Source: JADHUC01 sp964617665 (GTDB lineage: Bacteria > Planctomycetota > Planctomycetia > Pirellulales > Pirellulaceae). From it: a stretch of 9,334 nt of DNA. Position numbers and translations under genes: made by a program. The notes beneath the pieces are model-generated. The model had not been told where the DNA came from. It saw only the letters and a program-made list of their open reading frames with translations, and ran no database searches. Shown piece by piece: positions 5,907 to 9,334 of this stretch (positions are counted from its first letter, which is position 1; each line of letters begins with the position of its first letter). Location of the stretch: positions 1 through 9,334 of the forward strand of contig CAZUAH010000543.1 in the NCBI GenBank assembly GCA_964617665.1, written 5' to 3'.

Positions 5907-8769
5907 AATTGAAGGGATCCACGACGTGCTCACGAACTTCGCTACTTAGCAGTTCTCTCGGTACGCAACGCAAATGGCGCCGGTACCGCGAGATGCCCCC
6001 GCCGTCTGCATCGGTCAGTGTAAGCTGAAGATCACAATTCGGATATTCCCACGTCACCGGTTTCAGATCGACAGTTTCTACTTCGGTGGCATCCGTCGGT
6101 GCGACATCCACTTGTTTGCGCCCCTCGATCAGCGTCTTGCCGCCGCGGCTGACCGTCCACGTCACCGTCGCACGGTTGATCGGCGCATCCAGATCGTTGC
6201 AGGCCCACAGTGTCATCGTATCGGGGCGATGTCCTGCCAGACGCGGCAGGACGACGACCGGCTGATTGATCTGGGCGATCTGGTAGTAGGCTTTTTTGGG
6301 CCGATGGTCGTGACTGACGATCGACTTGGGCCAGAACACGGGCACGACGTCCATGAAGTGGAAATGGAAGTAACCCGCCACGTGCCGCGGCAGCAGCCGC
6401 ATTTGGATGATGCGGTCGGCCAGCAAGGCCTCCTGGTAGTTCTGGCTGGCCTCGATGTATTCGCCGAGATTGCTCGGTTTGCGGCCAAGGCCGACCATCT
6501 GTTTGACGTCGTGCTTCTGCACCTGCGAGCAGGCCCACAGGGTGTCCTCGTCGGCCGGAGGCGGGGCGAACTGCTCCGGATAGGTCTTCATGGTTTCGTA
6601 GGCGTCCATCGCCTCGGCCCCGAACTCCCCGAGCGTCACCATACGTCCACCACCTCCGGTGTTGGACGCCAGCGGCGAGGCGTGGTTCCACGTCTGAGGT
6701 TTGATCCCGCCGTACCAGCCGTAGTACGGATGCCCGTCGTCGATGGTGTTGGGGCGCAGTTCCGCGGGCATGTCCCAAACCTTGCGACTGTGCGTGAACC
6801 GACCGCTGATCGGCGCGTAGATGCGCTGCGGATCGATTTCCAAACCAGCCCGGACCACATGGGCTGTGGGCCAGTCGCCCTCATTGCCCAGCGACAGCAG
6901 CACGACGCCGGGGTTGTTGTAGGTGATGCGGGTCAACACCTTCGTCGCCTGCAGGTAGTGCGGGGCGCGGATGCCGGTCGGCAGGGAGTGGTATCCGCCC
7001 GCACCCTGGTCCTGCTGGCTCATGATGCCGAGGCGGTCGAGGATTTCCCGCACCTCGGGCATCTGTACGTGTTGACAGACGCGGATCGCGTTGAAGTGGC
7101 CGGCCTTGAGCATGAGCACTGCGTCGATGAGCTTGTCGGTCTGGCCCCAATAGGCGTAGGCGTTGAACCCCTGCACGTTGGTGCCGCGCAGATAACACGG
7201 CTTGCCGTTGAGCAGCAGCATGCCGTTGGGAAAGCGGTCCGTCGGCTTCGTGTTGGCGCGCTTGTATTTGAGAGTCGTCCATTCTCTGCCGTTGTTGGAG
7301 ACGAGCAGGTCGAAGTCCCAGCGGCGCACGTGACCCTCGTACCAGCCGATGGTCAGCTCGTCGAAGGCGACGGCCGGGTCGAGCGGAAACTGAATCCATG
7401 CATCACCGTCGACCGCCCACCGCGTGTCCTCCTTGCCGTCGACGGCCAGCGCGGCGGGGTAATCCTTGTGCTGCCCGCTGGCGGTCACGGACTTCGGGGC
7501 ACGCACCAGCGCCTTGCCCGCGACTTCCCAGATCGAGTTCCAGGTGCTTTGATCGCTGCCGCGCCCGGCGATGCGCAGCCACTTGGCCTTGACCGGGGCA
7601 AACGTGTATTTCGCCGGCTTCACGGCCCGGTTTACCAGCGTGAAGCTGCGACAGCCGAACAGCGCGTCGTTTGTGTCCCCTTCGACGCTCACCCGGCAGC
7701 GGTAGAGGTTCGGCGTGTCCGGCGACCATGGTTTCGCCCCCAGCATGGGCACCGTCAGCTCATGGACCGACGCCCCAGCCGGCAGGGGGCGTTCCACGAT
7801 CGTTTCATGGCTCTTCCCGTCGCAGTTTTCCGGTATGATGCGCACCCGCATCGTCGCCTTGCGTGCCGTCGTCGCGTCGAGCTCCACCTTGATCCGAGCC
7901 GTGCCGTCCGACAGGTCGTCGCGGACGAACACCTCGTCCACTCTCACGGGGCCGGTCGTCTCCAGGTAGACGTTGCGCCAGATGCCGAAACCCGCGCCGC
8001 AGTGGTACCCGATCGGCAGATTGCCTTGGATCGACTCGGCGCGATCCGGCGTGTAACGCTGCCGTTCGGCGCGGATGTCGGGAAAGATCGACCAGGCCCA
8101 CATCGGCTCGCCGTACACCTTGCCGTTGATCACTCGCACCGCCAGCGTGTTTTCGCCGGGTTTGACCTTGCCGGTCACATCGAAACGGAACGGCTCATAG
8201 TAAACCCGGTGGCTGCCGACCAACTCCCCGTTGAGATACACCTGCGCTTCCCAGGCGACGCCGTCGAAACAGAGCCACGTCCGCCTGCCTCCAAGCGGTT
8301 CGTCCACGGTAAACTTCCGCCGGTACCAGCAGATCTGGCTCGTATTACGGTTGTTGCCGGTTATCTTGGCCTGATCGACCTTGCGCGTGTAAAGATTGTC
8401 GTGGCCGACGGTGCGATAACGCCACTCGGGCACGGTCGTCGTTTCCCAGTCGCTATCGTTGAAGCCGATACCATACCACGTGGGCGCCGGCGGCGGGGGC
8501 GTGTCATTTTTCGGCGGGTCCTTGATCTCAAACGTGAATCGCCATTCTCCGTCGAGTGAGGTCCCTTCCCGCGCCGCCACCTTCTCCGGTAGCGAACGCA
8601 GGTAGGGGGAGTACTGCTCACGCAATACATCGATACGCCGCTTTAGTCCCACCTCATTGGTCGGCGCAACAAACTGCGGCGGTGCACACGATGCAGACGG
8701 CGCACGAATCACCGCAACGAGGACTACGCCTGCTAGAATGTACCGATTGCCACTTCTCTGTTGTTGCAT
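5905..8769 (-). CDS. Exported GH2-family glycoside hydrolase with inserted discoidin-like domain
   Basis: This 954-aa protein has the GH2 order of domains. A signal peptide covers residues 1-29 (YILAGVVLVAVIRA). The sugar-binding jellyroll follows (SLDGEWRFTF 71-80, CWYRRKF, YLNGELVGSH 178-187, GIWRNVYLE 262-270), then an Ig-like domain ending in GCRSFTLVN (372-380). An inserted F5/8 type C-like module occupies about 384-512, and the TIM barrel begins at GMLLLNGKPCYLRGTN (516-531). SLGNEGDW carries the likely acid/base Glu630, and TLGEFGAEA the likely nucleophile Glu715. A C-terminal beta-domain ends in YRRHLRC. The family includes beta-galactosidases, beta-glucuronidases and beta-mannosidases; the substrate here is not decidable by eye, and the barrel motif RVCQHVQMPEV differs from the common RTSHYPP form. 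The ATG at 8769 is chosen because GGAG (8781-8778) lies 8 nt upstream and the signal peptide follows directly; the in-frame TTG at 8817 is only 1 nt from its GGAGG. The next gene starts 11 nt after the stop. Confidence 0.92.
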   Translation of the reverse strand: MQQQRSGNRYILAGVVLVAVIRAPSASCAPPQFVAPTNEVGLKRRIDVLREQYSPYLRSLPEKVAAREGTSLDGEWRFTFEIKDPPKNDTPPPPAPTWYGIGFNDSDWETTTVPEWRYRTVGHDNLYTRKVDQAKITGNNRNTSQICWYRRKFTVDEPLGGRRTWLCFDGVAWEAQVYLNGELVGSHRVYYEPFRFDVTGKVKPGENTLAVRVINGKVYGEPMWAWSIFPDIRAERQRYTPDRAESIQGNLPIGYHCGAGFGIWRNVYLETTGPVRVDEVFVRDDLSDGTARIKVELDATTARKATMRVRIIPENCDGKSHETIVERPLPAGASVHELTVPMLGAKPWSPDTPNLYRCRVSVEGDTNDALFGCRSFTLVNRAVKPAKYTFAPVKAKWLRIAGRGSDQSTWNSIWEVAGKALVRAPKSVTASGQHKDYPAALAVDGKEDTRWAVDGDAWIQFPLDPAVAFDELTIGWYEGHVRRWDFDLLVSNNGREWTTLKYKRANTKPTDRFPNGMLLLNGKPCYLRGTNVQGFNAYAYWGQTDKLIDAVLMLKAGHFNAIRVCQHVQMPEVREILDRLGIMSQQDQGAGGYHSLPTGIRAPHYLQATKVLTRITYNNPGVVLLSLGNEGDWPTAHVVRAGLEIDPQRIYAPISGRFTHSRKVWDMPAELRPNTIDDGHPYYGWYGGIKPQTWNHASPLASNTGGGGRMVTLGEFGAEAMDAYETMKTYPEQFAPPPADEDTLWACSQVQKHDVKQMVGLGRKPSNLGEYIEASQNYQEALLADRIIQMRLLPRHVAGYFHFHFMDVVPVFWPKSIVSHDHRPKKAYYQIAQINQPVVVLPRLAGHRPDTMTLWACNDLDAPINRATVTWTVSRGGKTLIEGRKQVDVAPTDATEVETVDLKPVTWEYPNCDLQLTLTDADGGGISRYRRHLRCVPRELLSSEVREHVVDPFN

Positions 8770-8777
8770 TTCAGAGA

Positions 8778-8781
8778 CTCC
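8778..8781 (-). promoter_or_regulatory. Ribosome binding site deciding the GH2 start
   Basis: GGAG lies 8 nt upstream of the ATG at 8769. It favours this start over the upstream in-frame TTG at 8817, whose nearest purine-rich motif (GGAGG) is only 1 nt away, too close to serve it. Confidence 0.6.
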
Positions 8782-8838
8782 AGATTGGTTGGTAGAAAGC
8801 TCATTCGCAACAAACAAGCCTCCATTTGAGCGGCGTTG

Positions 8839-8925
8839 TCAACAAACCCGGCTGGCCCCAGTCTTACTCATGGCGGCGAGGCTTCCGGTTCCAATGTTGT
8901 ACCCGATCAGAAAACTGTCGGGCAT
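8839..8925 (-). pseudogene. Remnant of a second Nramp-like transporter gene (TM1 fragment)
   Basis: This frame reads 28 codons: MPDSFLIGYNIGTGSL, then AAMSKTGAS, then RVC and a stop. Its first 25 codons (8925-8851) match the start of TM1 in the intact transporter, which reads MPGIFLIGYNIGTGSL then TAMSKAGAN. By hand count 62 of 75 nt are identical. After codon 25 similarity ends and a stop follows at 8841-8839, so only one partial membrane segment survives of a protein of about 420 residues. The ATG shares its A with the stop of the preceding GH2 paralogue (TGATG), so the fragment may still be translated by coupling. The 69 nt between it and the GH2 start at 8769 show no recognisable coding content beyond that gene's ribosome binding site. 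The simplest reading is a duplicated transporter gene that lost nearly all its length by deletion; a functional micropeptide is possible but unsupported. Confidence 0.8.
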
Positions 8926-9334
8926 CAGTTATCGCTTTCCTCGTCTTCAACCGATGCGTGAGGGATGACGCATCTCAGATGGCGTCGGTAAATCGAGATG
9001 GCCTTGCCCGAAGCATCAATTAGGTCGAGCCGAATCTCGCAATCTGGGTGTTTCCAGGTGACCGGTTTCAGGTCGATGGTCGATCCTCTCACGGCATTGA
9101 TGGCCGGGGCATCCAATTCTTCGACTCCCTCCAGCAGAACGTCTCCGCCGCGGCTTACCGACCATCGAACGTGAGCGTCGGCCAGGGTTTCAACCGTGTC
9201 GTTGGCTACCCACACGACCATAGCATCCGGCTTGTCGCCAATTAGTTGAGGCAACGCCACTATGGGCTGGTTGACGTGCGCCATGGAGTAATAGGCTTCT
9301 TTGGGCTGATGACCATAGCTGACGATGGATTTTG
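8925..9334 (-). CDS. GH2-family glycoside hydrolase paralogue, C-terminal end only (5' part outside window)
   Basis: The frame is open from the window edge (first full codon 9332-9330) to a TGA at 8927-8925, giving 135 residues. An internal Met at 9284 is not the start, because homology continues upstream of it (KSIVSYGHQPKEAYY). The first 122 residues align without gaps to residues 815-936 of the neighbouring GH2 enzyme; by hand count 64 of 122 are identical, including INQP/VNQP, VSRGG, DLKPVTW and YRRHLRCV. They cover the end of the barrel and the C-terminal beta-domain, so active-site residues are not visible. After RCV the tails diverge (here IPHASVEDEESDN). It is a tandem paralogue of the GH2 gene downstream, diverged enough that it may act on a different linkage or substrate. 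The stop codon overlaps the ATG of the transporter remnant. Confidence 0.88.
   Translation of the reverse strand, partial: KSIVSYGHQPKEAYYSMAHVNQPIVALPQLIGDKPDAMVVWVANDTVETLADAHVRWSVSRGGDVLLEGVEELDAPAINAVRGSTIDLKPVTWKHPDCEIRLDLIDASGKAISIYRRHLRCVIPHASVEDEESDN

Noticed and set aside
5974..8559. An 861-codon open frame on the plus strand
   Set aside because: It lies wholly antisense to the GH2 gene, which has clear domains, a signal peptide and catalytic motifs. The translated plus-strand protein shows no recognisable domain; long antisense frames are common in G+C-rich coding DNA.

Overview
The window is a densely packed, single-strand carbohydrate-degradation locus. Every gene I can support lies on the minus strand, so transcription runs from the right edge to the left. 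The high G+C content, the exported multidomain glycoside hydrolases without a SusC/SusD pair, the Nramp-like transporter among sugar-degrading enzymes, and the style of the accessory domains suggest a Planctomycetes or other PVC-group bacterium. That assignment is inference from gene content; no rRNA or other marker gene is present.

Layout in the direction of transcription: (1) 9334-8925, the 3' end of a GH2-type glycoside hydrolase whose start lies beyond the window. (2) 8925-8839, a short remnant of a second Nramp-like transporter gene, whose ATG shares a base with the preceding stop codon (TGATG). (3) 8769-5905, a full-length exported GH2-family enzyme of 954 aa, paralogous to gene 1 and carrying a discoidin-like (F5/8 type C) domain between its Ig-like domains and TIM barrel. 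(4) 5893-3047, an exported 948-aa GH95-like/DUF5703-type protein with a LamG-like jellyroll inserted before its helical barrel. (5) 3042-1774, an intact Nramp-fold membrane transporter of 422 aa that lacks the usual metal-binding motifs. (6) a 147-bp gap with a long nested palindrome at 1670-1750. (7) 1626 to the left edge, an exported protein with an alpha-glucuronidase (GH67)/GH20-like N-terminal domain and a barrel-like region, open for 542 codons and still unfinished at position 1.

Genes 3, 4 and 5 are separated by only 11 and 4 nt, each with a Shine-Dalgarno-like motif overlapping or next to the upstream stop codon, so they are probably co-transcribed and partly translationally coupled. 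Together they look like a small set that breaks a complex polysaccharide outside the cytoplasm and may import a product. The polysaccharide and the transporter's substrate cannot be read from the sequence.

The most interesting signals are: the Nramp-like transporter without its DPGN and MPH motifs; a decayed second copy of that transporter between two paralogous GH2 genes, which exposes a past tandem duplication and deletion; and two unrelated enzymes whose inserted beta-sandwich domains both appear circularly permuted, with the usual C-terminal strands coming first.
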